DNA from: SHZI01 sp964384525 | GTDB taxonomy: Bacteria > Pseudomonadota > Gammaproteobacteria > Steroidobacterales > GCA-2729495 | Length of the DNA: 37,425 nucleotides | NCBI GenBank assembly: GCA_964384525.1 | Contig: CAYLKO010000020.1 | Span: 1-37,425 of the forward strand | Direction of reading: 5' to 3' | Shown here: positions 18,325 through 26,442 of the stretch, piece after piece | Layout of the letters: each line of letters opens with the position of its first letter | Numbering within the stretch: position 1 is the first letter of the stretch | The notes under the pieces: model-generated | Told to the model about the DNA's origin: nothing | The model's input: only the letters and a program-made list of their open reading frames with translations | Database searches by the model: none | Made by a program: the position numbers and the translations under genes

Positions 18325-19812
18325 TCAGGATTCCGGGGGCTGTGGTGCAGAGGCGGGGCGGCTCTGCCAGCTCAGGTCCAGCTGGCGGGCGGCCCGCACA
18401 TCGTCGAGGCGGCGCACCGGCGTCGTCAGCGGCGCCCGCTTCACTTCCGCCGGATCGCGCATGGCCAGGTCGCGGATGTCGGTCAGGGCCTGCACGAAGG
18501 CATCCAGCTCCTGCACGGCCTCGGATTCGGTCGGCTCGATGAGCAGGCACTCGGGGACCAGCAGCGGGAAATAGGTGGTCGGGGCATGAAAGCCGTGATC
18601 CAGCAACGCCTTGGCCACATCCATCGCGTTCACGCCGGTGTCCCGCGCCAGATTCTTCAACGAGATGATGAATTCGTGGCTGGCGCGCCGGTCCGGGTAG
18701 GCCACGGTGAAACCGGCCGCCGCGAGACGCTTCATCAGGTAGTTGGCATTGAGCGTGGCAAAGTCCGATACGCGCCGCATGCCCTCGGCGCCCAGGAGAC
18801 GCATGTACACATAGGCGCGCAGCAGAATGCCCGCATTGCCCATGAAACCGGACAGCCGGCCGATGGACTGCGGACGATCGGCTTCCGCCAGCCACACATA
18901 CCGGTCATCGCGCTGCCCCACGAAGGGAATCGGCAGGAACGGCTCCAGCCGGTCGTTGACCGCCACGATGCCTGCACCCGGGCCACCACCCCCCTGCGGC
19001 GTGGAGAAGGTCTTGTGCAGAATGATGTGCACCACGTCGAAACCCATGGCCGCCGGCAGCGCACGACCCAGAATGGCATTCAGGTTGGCGCCGTCGTAAT
19101 AGAGCAGGCCACCGGCGGCATGCACGATGTCGGCAATCTCCGTGATCCGCCGCTCGAAAACCCCCAGCGTCGATGGATTGGTCAACATGATCCCCGCAGT
19201 GCGCGGGCCGACGACCTTGCGCAGCGCCTCCAGATCGACATCGCCATCCGCACCGGTGGGGATTTCCACGACCTCGCAACCACACATCGTGGCCGTGGCC
19301 GGGGTGGTGCCGTGGGCGGCATCCGGCACGATGATCTGCGTGCGTTCGACATCCCCGCGCGACCGGTGATAGGCACAGATCATCGCCACCCCGGCAAACT
19401 CCCCCTGCGCACCCGCCATCGGCGTCAGCGACACGCCGCTCATGCCGGTCACGGCCTTCAGCATCTGCTGAAGTTCGAACAGACAGGCGAGAAAGCCCTG
19501 CGCATGCGCGGCCGGTTCCAGCGGGTGTCGATCGAGGAAGCCCGGCAGCATGGCAAGCCGGTTGGCTGCCCGCGGGTTGTACTTCATCGTGCACGAACCC
19601 AGCGGATAAAAATGCGTGTCGATGGAAAAGTTCAGCTGCGACAGCCGCGTGTAGTGCCGCACGACCTGCAGCTCGGACACTTCCGGCATCGGTGGCGTCG
19701 AGGTCCGGAGCACGGTGGCCGGCAGATCACTGCAATCCGCCAGCGACGCCGGCGCCTGCGATGGCGCCCGCCGACCGGCCCGTGACAGTTCGAAGATCAG
19801 TGGTTCGGTCAT
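18325..19812 (-). CDS. gcvPB: Glycine dehydrogenase (decarboxylating) subunit 2
   Basis: A 495-residue beta subunit of the two-subunit P-protein. The PLP-binding lysine is in ILHKTFSTPQGGGGPG (Lys267). Other family segments are HFYPLGSCTMKYNP and HEFIISLKNL. With GcvPA it decarboxylates glycine and passes the aminomethyl group to lipoyl-GcvH. Its ATG overlaps the gcvPA stop (ATGA). The split form differs from the fused GcvP of enteric bacteria. It is complete. Confidence 0.97.
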   Translation of the reverse strand: MTEPLIFELSRAGRRAPSQAPASLADCSDLPATVLRTSTPPMPEVSELQVVRHYTRLSQLNFSIDTHFYPLGSCTMKYNPRAANRLAMLPGFLDRHPLEPAAHAQGFLACLFELQQMLKAVTGMSGVSLTPMAGAQGEFAGVAMICAYHRSRGDVERTQIIVPDAAHGTTPATATMCGCEVVEIPTGADGDVDLEALRKVVGPRTAGIMLTNPSTLGVFERRITEIADIVHAAGGLLYYDGANLNAILGRALPAAMGFDVVHIILHKTFSTPQGGGGPGAGIVAVNDRLEPFLPIPFVGQRDDRYVWLAEADRPQSIGRLSGFMGNAGILLRAYVYMRLLGAEGMRRVSDFATLNANYLMKRLAAAGFTVAYPDRRASHEFIISLKNLARDTGVNAMDVAKALLDHGFHAPTTYFPLLVPECLLIEPTESEAVQELDAFVQALTDIRDLAMRDPAEVKRAPLTTPVRRLDDVRAARQLDLSWQSRPASAPQPPES

Positions 19813-21170
19813 GACGCCGCCCCGCCGAGTATGCCCGCCAGCACCTCGCGATAGCGCTCGATGTCCGCGGCGGTGCGCAGCTCCGTGGCACAGACGAGCA
19901 GCGCAGGCCCCAGTTCGGGAAATTCCGCCGACAGGTCGTAACCACCCAGAATGCCGGCCGCCGCGAGTTCATGCAGGACCGGCGCCACCGGCCGGGGCAG
20001 GGTCAGCACGGCCTCGTGAAAATATGCGCCGCGCGGCGCGACCACGCCCGGCAGCCGGGTGAGGGCCGCAACCAGATCACGCGTGTTGGCATGGCAGCGG
20101 GCGGCCACCCGACGCAGGCCTTCACTGCCGAGCAGGGAGAGGTAGATCGTGGCGGCAGTGACCATCAGGCCCTGATTCGTGCAGATGTTCGAGGTCGCTT
20201 TCGAGCGACGGATGTGTTGCTCCCGGGCCTGCAGCGTCAGCGTGAACCCGGGCCGGCCTTCGACGTCGAGCGTGCCGCCGACGATGCGGCCGGGCATCTG
20301 GCGGACCAGTGCCTGACGACAGGTCAAAAAACCGAAATAGGGTCCGCCGGAAGAGAGCGGAATGCCGAGCGGCTGGCCTTCGCCGCAGGCGATGTCAGCC
20401 CCCGTGGCGCCCCATTCACCGGGTGGTTTCAACAGGGCCAGGGCGGGCGGGTTGCAGGCGGCGATCACCAGCATGCCCCGCTCGTGGGCCCAGTCGGTGA
20501 GTTCATCCACCGCTTCGAAGCCACCGAGAAAGTTCGGCCAGGCAATGCACAGCGCGGCGTGGTCGGCGTCCGCAAGCGCGCCCAGCGCCGACAGATCCGT
20601 CCGGCCATCTGCCGCCTCGAGCTCGACCAGCTCGATGTTCTGGCCGGCCAGCAGCGTGCGGGCCACCTTCAGCCAGACCGGATTGAGATAGCGGGGCACC
20701 AGCACGCGGCGGCTGCGCGCCTGGCGAGCCGCCCGCACTGCCATCAGGCAGGCTTCCGCAAAGGCCGTCGCCCCGTCGTACAGCGAGGCATTGGAAACAT
20801 CGAGGCCGGTGAGCCCGGCCATCATCGACTGATATTCGTAGATCAGCTGCAAGGTGCCCTGGCTGGCCTCGGCCTGGTAGGGCGTATAGGCGCTGTAGAA
20901 CTCGCCGCGCGTCGCAATCTCCCAGACGGCGGCGGGAATGTGGTGCTCGTAGGCGCCTGCTCCCAGGAAACCCAGGCTCGTCACATTCTGGCCGGCCCGC
21001 TCCTTCATGAGGCGGGTGACAGCCGCTTCAGTGAGGCCCGCCGGGACGTCGGGCAGCCCCTTGATCTGCAGGCTGGCCGGGATTTCGTCGAACAGCGTAT
21101 CGATGGCCGCCACGCCGATCGACTCGAGCATCGCGGCGATTTCGTCGTTGGTGTGGGGAACGAAGGGCAC
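19809..21170 (-). CDS. gcvPA: Glycine dehydrogenase (decarboxylating) subunit 1
   Basis: A 453-residue alpha subunit of the glycine cleavage P-protein, with the typical start FVPHTNDEIAAMLESIG and later GAGAYEHHIPAAV, YTPYQAEASQGTLQ and TSNICTNQGLMV. It pairs with GcvPB to form the active PLP enzyme. It begins 15 bases after gcvH and overlaps gcvPB by four bases, so the two subunits are made by coupled translation. No defect is visible. Confidence 0.97.
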   Translation of the reverse strand: MPFVPHTNDEIAAMLESIGVAAIDTLFDEIPASLQIKGLPDVPAGLTEAAVTRLMKERAGQNVTSLGFLGAGAYEHHIPAAVWEIATRGEFYSAYTPYQAEASQGTLQLIYEYQSMMAGLTGLDVSNASLYDGATAFAEACLMAVRAARQARSRRVLVPRYLNPVWLKVARTLLAGQNIELVELEAADGRTDLSALGALADADHAALCIAWPNFLGGFEAVDELTDWAHERGMLVIAACNPPALALLKPPGEWGATGADIACGEGQPLGIPLSSGGPYFGFLTCRQALVRQMPGRIVGGTLDVEGRPGFTLTLQAREQHIRRSKATSNICTNQGLMVTAATIYLSLLGSEGLRRVAARCHANTRDLVAALTRLPGVVAPRGAYFHEAVLTLPRPVAPVLHELAAAGILGGYDLSAEFPELGPALLVCATELRTAADIERYREVLAGILGGAAS

Positions 21171-21185
21171 GGGTGCTGGGTGGGC

Positions 21186-21578
21186 TCAGTCTTCGGCGGC
21201 CAGCAGCGCGTGGTATGCGCTTGCGTCCAGCAGCTCGTCCAGCTGGCCGGCATCGGCGAGTTGCAGGCGCACCAGCCAGCCGGCGCCATAGGCGTCGGTA
21301 TTAATGAGTTCAGGCTGTGTGGTCAGCGCGGGGTTGGCCTCCCGCACGGTGCCATCCAGCGGCGCATACACATCGGAAGCCGCCTTGGTGGATTCCACCA
21401 CGGCCATGGCATCGCCGGCGGCCAGCACCCGGCCGGCTTCCGGCAACTCCACGTAGACCAGCTCACCGAGCTGCTGCTGCGCATGGTCGGTGATGCCCAC
21501 GACGACAGTGCCGTCGGCTTCCCGACGCACCCACTCGTGTTCAGCCGTGAAATACAGATTGCCAGGCACGTCAGTCAT
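21186..21578 (-). CDS. gcvH: Glycine cleavage system H protein
   Basis: A 130-residue lipoyl carrier protein. The lipoylation site is Lys65 in VVESTKAASDVYAP, matching Lys64 of the E. coli protein. The start MTDVPGNLYFTAEHEWVR is typical. The open frame extends far upstream but overlaps gcvT there, so the ATG at 21578 is the real start. It shuttles the methylamine intermediate between the P, T and L proteins. It lies 14 bases after gcvT. Confidence 0.97.
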   Translation of the reverse strand: MTDVPGNLYFTAEHEWVRREADGTVVVGITDHAQQQLGELVYVELPEAGRVLAAGDAMAVVESTKAASDVYAPLDGTVREANPALTTQPELINTDAYGAGWLVRLQLADAGQLDELLDASAYHALLAAED

Positions 21579-21592
21579 TTTCGCGCTTCCTG

Positions 21593-22678
21593 CTATTGAA
21601 CCAAAATCCTGCCATGGCGAACGAATGGCGGACGCACAATGCGTGCAGTTCGCAGGTTGCCACGAATCTCGACCTGGCATGCGCCCTCCGCAGCCACCGG
21701 CACCCTGGCGAGCGCGATCGAACGATCCATGGTTGGTGCAAAACCGCCGCTGGTGATCACGCCCTCGCCGGCGGGGCTGAGCACCCGCTGACCGTGCCGC
21801 ATGATACCGCGATCCTCCAGCACGAGGCCCGCCAACTTCTCCGTCACGCCGGCTGCGCGCTGCTGCTCCAATGCAGATCGACCACGGAATTCCCGATCGG
21901 CCGGCTCGAAGGCCACCGTCCAGCCCAGGCCGGATGTCAGCGGCGAGGTGCCGGCATCCATGTCCTGGCCGTACAGGTTGAGACCCGCTTCCAATCGCAA
22001 GGTATCGCGGGCGCCCAGGCCACAACGCGCGGCGCCCGCCGCCTCCAGCGCCTGCCACAACTCGAGGCCCGCCGGAATCGGCAGGACCACTTCGAAGCCA
22101 TCCTCGCCGGTGTAGCCGGTACGAGCGACGAACAGGTCGTCGTCCGGCAGCGCCTCGAAAGCCTTCAAGGCCAGCGCCGCATCATGGATGGCCGGCGGCA
22201 GCAACGCCGCAGTCTTCACCCGCGCATCCGGACCCTGCACCGCCAGCATCAACAGCTTGTCGCGATGACGCAGCACGACGTCGTCGCGGTCCGCCACCCG
22301 GGCGAGCCAGGCCAGATCCTGGCTGCGCGTCGCGGCATTGACCACCAGCCGATAGCGGTCGTCACCGGTCCAGTAGGCGATCAGGTCGTCGACCACGCCA
22401 CCGGCATCATTGAGCATGCAGCTGTAGAGGCCCTGCCCGGGTTTTTTCAGTTTGGCGATGTCGTTGGCCAGCAGGCGGCCCAGGAACAGGTGGGCATCCG
22501 GGCCCACGACATCGATCACCGTCATGTGCGACACATCGAAGATGCCCCATGACTGGCGAACCGCGTGATGCTCGGCCAGGGCGGAGCCGTAGTGCAGCGG
22601 CATGTCCCAGCCGCCGAAGTCGACCATCCTGGCATCAGCGGCGACATGCGCCGCGTGCAGGGGTGTTTTGAGTCCCAT
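21593..22678 (-). CDS. gcvT: Aminomethyltransferase (glycine cleavage T protein)
   Basis: A 361-residue folate-dependent T protein from MGLKTPLHAAHVA. The N-terminal region has MVDFGGWDMPLHYGS, then GVVDDLIAYW, RTGYTGEDGFEV and the C-terminal GVITSGGFAPTMDRSIALARVP. It releases ammonia and forms 5,10-methylene-tetrahydrofolate from the H-protein intermediate. A longer in-frame start at 22729 overlaps the previous gene and is not typical. The 47-base gap to that gene is too short for a glycine riboswitch. First gene of the gcv block. Confidence 0.96.
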   Translation of the reverse strand: MGLKTPLHAAHVAADARMVDFGGWDMPLHYGSALAEHHAVRQSWGIFDVSHMTVIDVVGPDAHLFLGRLLANDIAKLKKPGQGLYSCMLNDAGGVVDDLIAYWTGDDRYRLVVNAATRSQDLAWLARVADRDDVVLRHRDKLLMLAVQGPDARVKTAALLPPAIHDAALALKAFEALPDDDLFVARTGYTGEDGFEVVLPIPAGLELWQALEAAGAARCGLGARDTLRLEAGLNLYGQDMDAGTSPLTSGLGWTVAFEPADREFRGRSALEQQRAAGVTEKLAGLVLEDRGIMRHGQRVLSPAGEGVITSGGFAPTMDRSIALARVPVAAEGACQVEIRGNLRTARIVRPPFVRHGRILVQ

Positions 22679-22725
22679 GGTATGAATTTCCCGTTTCGAC
22701 AGGCCGACGGCAGCACCCGCCGGCC

Positions 22726-23688
22726 TCAATTCAACGCCGGTGCTGCCGTGGCCAGCGTATTGATCGCAAAAGCAACGCGGTCATCCACCGGTTTTCCCGG
22801 CTCCTCCGCCTGCACCAGGGCAAGGCGTGATCGCAGGCCACAGCGGTTTGCAATCTGGATGTTGAGACCGGGGCGGGCATTCAGCTCCAGCAACATCGGC
22901 CCCTTGTCCCGGTCCAGCACGATATCGACACCGATGTAACCGAGCCCGGTGAGCTCATAGCAGCGGGCCGCAAACTGCAGCAGATAGTGCCACTGCGGAA
23001 TCTGCAGCCCGGCAATGACCGCCCCGGTATCCGGATGTTCCGTGATCCGGGAATTGCCCTCCACGCCATGGGTGGTGAGCCCGGTGGCCAGATGGATGCC
23101 GGCGCCCACTGCGCCCTGATGCAGGTTGGCCTTGCCTTGCGACCGGCGGGTCGGCAGCCGCACCATGCCCATCACGGGATAGCCGCGGAAGACGATCACG
23201 CGGATATCCGGCACCCCGCGGAACGCATGTTCCGCGAATGTCGTGTCGAACTTGACGCAGTATTCGATCAGGGCGACATCCCGATTGCCGCCCAGGCTGT
23301 ACTGGCCGCTCAGGATGTTCGACAGATGATGCTCGATGTCATCCTCCCCCATCAGGGTGCCATCGACCAGACGGTAGACATTGGTTTCCTTGACGCGCGC
23401 CGAGATGACCAGAATGCCGTCGCCGCCCGAGCCATGCGCGGGCTTCACGACGAAGTCGCGGCGCCCGGCCAGCATGCGCGGCAGATCACGGACTTCGCGG
23501 TGACTCTTGATCACGCCGTAGAGTTCCGGCACCGGCAGGCCGGCGGGCACGGCCAGGCGCTTCGTGGCGAGCTTGTCGTCGACCAGCGGGTAAAGACGCC
23601 GCGGGTTGTAGCGCATGATGTATTCGCAATTGCGCTCGTTGAGACCGAGGATCCCGTTGCGCGCCAGCAGGCGAACCCGGTTGAACAT
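22726..23688 (-). CDS. ATP-grasp alpha-L-glutamate ligase-like protein (RimK-related)
   Basis: A 320-residue protein starting MFNRVRLLARNGILGLNERN. ATP-grasp motifs are LVDDKLATKRLA, FVVKPAHGSGGDGILVI, DIRVIVFRGYPVMGMVRLP and GYIGVDIVLDRD followed by LLELNARPGLNIQIAN (metal-binding E and N). It belongs to the group often encoded beside UUP1/7TM inactive-transglutaminase proteins, as here, and likely joins an amino acid to a peptide or protein; the acceptor is unknown. Its ATG overlaps the stop of the 7TM gene by one base (TGATG). An in-frame start at 23784 would overlap that gene by about 100 bases and is unlikely. Confidence 0.85.
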   Translation of the reverse strand: MFNRVRLLARNGILGLNERNCEYIMRYNPRRLYPLVDDKLATKRLAVPAGLPVPELYGVIKSHREVRDLPRMLAGRRDFVVKPAHGSGGDGILVISARVKETNVYRLVDGTLMGEDDIEHHLSNILSGQYSLGGNRDVALIEYCVKFDTTFAEHAFRGVPDIRVIVFRGYPVMGMVRLPTRRSQGKANLHQGAVGAGIHLATGLTTHGVEGNSRITEHPDTGAVIAGLQIPQWHYLLQFAARCYELTGLGYIGVDIVLDRDKGPMLLELNARPGLNIQIANRCGLRSRLALVQAEEPGKPVDDRVAFAINTLATAAPALN

Positions 23689-24788
23689 CAGGACGGCGGC
23701 GTCGCGAGTGAGCGGAAGCGGATCAGCTCCAGCAGCCGATAGCCGCTGTATCTGCCGAGCAGCAGGCAGATCGCCAGCACCCACAGGAGCAGCTCCGGGA
23801 ACACGAAGAAGAGGTGCTTCAGCACATCGGCCTCCATGATCCCATAACAGATGGACGCCACCATGAGGCTGCCGACACCCTGTTGAATGGCCTCGGTCGG
23901 GCCCCGCTCCTCCCAGACGATCGACATGCGCTCGATCGTCATCGTCAGGATCACCATCGGGAAAAGGCCGATGGACAGCGCCATGTCGAAGCCGAGCTGA
24001 TGGCTGACGATGCTGATCACGGCCATCAACAGCACGACGATGATCAGCACGGCGGCCAGCCGCGGCACCAGCAGCAGGCGGAGTTGCTCCATGAAAAACC
24101 GGAACAGGAGGCCGAGTGCGACCACCAGCGAGAAAAGAATGACGCCGGCGACCAGCTGGGTTTCACGGAAGGCGAGCGCGACCAGCACCGGCATGAACGT
24201 GCCGAAGGTGGTGATGCCAACGACGTTGCGCAGGACCACCACCACCAGGGCGCCCACGGGAATCATCAGCAGCACGGCATACACCGCCTGCATCTGGATC
24301 GGCAGGGAGAACAACGAGAAGTCGGCAACGCGCGACTGCACCGTCTGGGCGCGGCGCTCCGCCACCAGCACCGGATCCGCTTCATTGCGCTGAACCGAGA
24401 AGACGATATCCGCCTTGCCGCCGCCATCCATCGAAAACAGCGGTGCATCGCCGCGCCACCAGATCAGGAAATTTTCCGGCAGGCTCTGTGTGCCGGTGGC
24501 CGGATCAAAATACAGCCAGCGATCGCCATCGTGGACTTCGAGCCAGGGCTGGACGTGCGCTTCGCGCTCCCGGTCCACCAGGGTAAAGCCACGGATCAAC
24601 CGCGCGGGAATCTGCGCCGCCGCCAGCACCGTGATGGCCACCCGGGCCCTGGATGTGGGATCTTCGGCGCCACCCATCAGCAGCCGGACATTCTGGTCAC
24701 GCGAGGAGGTCAGCCGTTTCAACAGCTCCACGGTGAATGAGGCGGGATCTGCCGATTGCGCCTGCACCACCTTCACGATCTCCTCCAC
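23688..24788 (-). CDS. Inactive-transglutaminase/7TM membrane protein, C-terminal part downstream of an amber codon
   Basis: A 366-residue open frame with a transglutaminase-like domain at about residues 40-130 (LAAAQIPARLIRGF, QPWLEVHDGDRWLYFDP). The domain lacks a clear catalytic cysteine. It is followed by seven membrane helices from about residue 165. This is the C-terminal portion of the UUP1-transglutaminase-7TM family of about 500 residues. The same frame continues upstream through 20 codons to a TAG at 24849-24851, beyond which lies the N-terminal part. A GTG at 24788 without a convincing ribosome site is the first start after the stop. Either the gene is broken or the stop is read through. 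It is coupled to the ATP-grasp ligase. Confidence 0.75.
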   Translation of the reverse strand: MEEIVKVVQAQSADPASFTVELLKRLTSSRDQNVRLLMGGAEDPTSRARVAITVLAAAQIPARLIRGFTLVDREREAHVQPWLEVHDGDRWLYFDPATGTQSLPENFLIWWRGDAPLFSMDGGGKADIVFSVQRNEADPVLVAERRAQTVQSRVADFSLFSLPIQMQAVYAVLLMIPVGALVVVVLRNVVGITTFGTFMPVLVALAFRETQLVAGVILFSLVVALGLLFRFFMEQLRLLLVPRLAAVLIIVVLLMAVISIVSHQLGFDMALSIGLFPMVILTMTIERMSIVWEERGPTEAIQQGVGSLMVASICYGIMEADVLKHLFFVFPELLLWVLAICLLLGRYSGYRLLELIRFRSLATPPS

Positions 24789-24848
24789 GGCGATATCGAG
24801 GGCGCCGCCCAGCGCGGGCGGAGCCGGGAATGGAGGAATCGTGTCGTT

Positions 24849-25217
24849 CTAAAACAGCCGCGGGTCCATGAAGACGACCGCCCGGTAATAAAAAGTCTGG
24901 GGCCCGCAGGACCGACGGATGGCCCACTGCACCTGGCGACCGCCCGGCACATAGCGCGTGGTAAAGCCGAAGCCGCGGGATACGAAGTTTTCATCCAGCA
25001 TCGCAAAGCCGGGGGTCAGGCCGGGGATGTGCAGGGTGGCCTTGAGCGGCATCGCCCGCTCACCCGCATCGAACTTGATGGTGGTTTCAATCGTCCAGAT
25101 GCGGGTCTCGTCGGCGGGCAACAGCGGATAGCCCAGCACACGCCACTTGTAGAGGAAGATGGAACCGCCGATGAGAAACAACAGGAGGGCAAAGCCCCAC
25201 ACCTTATAACGCTGCAT
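24849..25217 (-). CDS. UUP1-type N-terminal part of the split inactive-transglutaminase/7TM gene
   Basis: A 122-residue piece with one N-terminal membrane helix (VWGFALLLFLIGGSIFLYKW) and a periplasmic domain (TTIKFDAGERAMPLKATLHI, GRQVQWAIRRSCGPQTFYYRAVV). This matches the UUP1 domain that normally precedes the transglutaminase and 7TM domains in one chain. It ends at DPRLF, then TAG. Reading on in the same frame gives NDTIPPFPAPPALGG and joins directly to the downstream part. Its start overlaps ubiI by 14 bases. The sense codon lost was most simply CAG or TGG. Confidence 0.75.
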   Translation of the reverse strand: MQRYKVWGFALLLFLIGGSIFLYKWRVLGYPLLPADETRIWTIETTIKFDAGERAMPLKATLHIPGLTPGFAMLDENFVSRGFGFTTRYVPGGRQVQWAIRRSCGPQTFYYRAVVFMDPRLF

Positions 25218-26442
25218 GGCGCTCTCGCTGACCGGTCATCCCTGTTGACGTTGTTCCGGCTGCCTGGGCCGCCAGCCAACCCTTCAGGCGCGGCAGGCGA
25301 TCCACCACGCCCAGACCCGTGGCCGCCATCCTGGCCACGACCGTCGATTTGCTGGTGAACATGCCGTGCAACCCCTCCATGGTCGCCATCGTCAGCAGAT
25401 TTGCACCCTTGCGCTGCCGTTCATAGCGGCGCAATACCAGGGCATCACCGGGATCGGCCATCGGCACCGAGCGCAGATGCGCCGCAACGGTTTCAGCCAG
25501 CGCCGCTGCATCCAGCAAGCCCTGGTTGATGCCCTGCCCCGCGAGCGGGTGGATCTGATGGGCTGCATCGCCGATCAGCGCAAACCGCGCGCCAGTGTAA
25601 CGATGGGTGTGCCGTGCGGCCAGCGAAAACGCCACGCGCCGCGTCGTCAACTCCAGATCACCGAGCACGTGCGCCGAGGCGATGCCCAGGCGCTCGTTGA
25701 AAGCGCTATCCGGCAGCGCCATCAGCGCCTCGGCCTCGGCCGTGAAGCAGGACCACACGATCGACGACCGCCCATCCGCCAGGGGCAACAAGGCCAACGG
25801 ACCCGAGGGCAGAAAGTGCTGCCAGGCGGTTCGCGCATGCTCCCGCCCGCTCCGCACATGGGCAACGATGCCCGACTGGTGGTAGTCCCGCCCGGTGGAC
25901 GGCACCCGCAGCTGCTCGCGCACCCAGGACTCCGTGCCATCGGCGCCCACCAGCAAGCGGGTGCGGACACTCGAGCCATCGGCAAGATGGATCTGCATGG
26001 CATGCGGCCCGGCATCGAGCGCCACTGGCGCCGCGGTGATCAGGAGTTCCGGCCGGGATTCCCACAGGGCCTGGCGCAGCCAGTCGTGCTCGACGATATG
26101 TCCGAGCTCCGGAAGTCCCTGGTCGGCGGCATCAAAGACGATGCTCCCGGAACCGGACAGTGCCCCGGCCGACGACCAGATGCGCATGCGTTCATAGGCC
26201 CCGGCACGCGCTGGCGGCAGCCGGCTCCAGGCCCCCGCCCTTTCCAGGACGGCGCGGGCGCCGGGCGCAATGGCGAAAACCCGCAGCCCCGCTTCCGCAT
26301 CGGCGGGCAGGGGCACGGGCGCCCGCGTCTCGACGATGCCGATACGCAGACGGTGCCGGGTGAGACTGTCGAGCAGGGTGGCGCAGGCCAGTCCGGCAAT
26401 GCCGCCGCCGATGAACAGCACATCGCAATCGATGGTGGTCAC
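25204..26442 (-). CDS. ubiI: UbiI/VisC-type FAD-dependent ubiquinone biosynthesis hydroxylase
   Basis: A 412-residue flavin monooxygenase. Motifs are the FAD-binding GGGIAGLACATLL at the N-terminus, the DG motif LVGADGTESWVREQL, and the GD motif LIGDAAHQIHPLAGQGINQG. In gammaproteobacteria the gene after ubiH in this order is visC/ubiI, which hydroxylates C5 of the quinone ring. The choice between UbiI and the related UbiF/UbiM rests on gene order, not on residues I can point to. Its ATG overlaps the ubiH stop (ATGA). Confidence 0.85.
   Translation of the reverse strand: MTTIDCDVLFIGGGIAGLACATLLDSLTRHRLRIGIVETRAPVPLPADAEAGLRVFAIAPGARAVLERAGAWSRLPPARAGAYERMRIWSSAGALSGSGSIVFDAADQGLPELGHIVEHDWLRQALWESRPELLITAAPVALDAGPHAMQIHLADGSSVRTRLLVGADGTESWVREQLRVPSTGRDYHQSGIVAHVRSGREHARTAWQHFLPSGPLALLPLADGRSSIVWSCFTAEAEALMALPDSAFNERLGIASAHVLGDLELTTRRVAFSLAARHTHRYTGARFALIGDAAHQIHPLAGQGINQGLLDAAALAETVAAHLRSVPMADPGDALVLRRYERQRKGANLLTMATMEGLHGMFTSKSTVVARMAATGLGVVDRLPRLKGWLAAQAAGTTSTGMTGQRERHAAL

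Noticed and set aside
19971..21599. 542-codon open frame on the plus strand
   Set aside because: Antisense to gcvPA and gcvH, whose motifs are unmistakable; a GC-driven shadow.
22679..22725. Glycine riboswitch upstream of gcvT
   Set aside because: Only 47 bases separate gcvT from the previous gene, and no tandem glycine aptamer sequence is seen.
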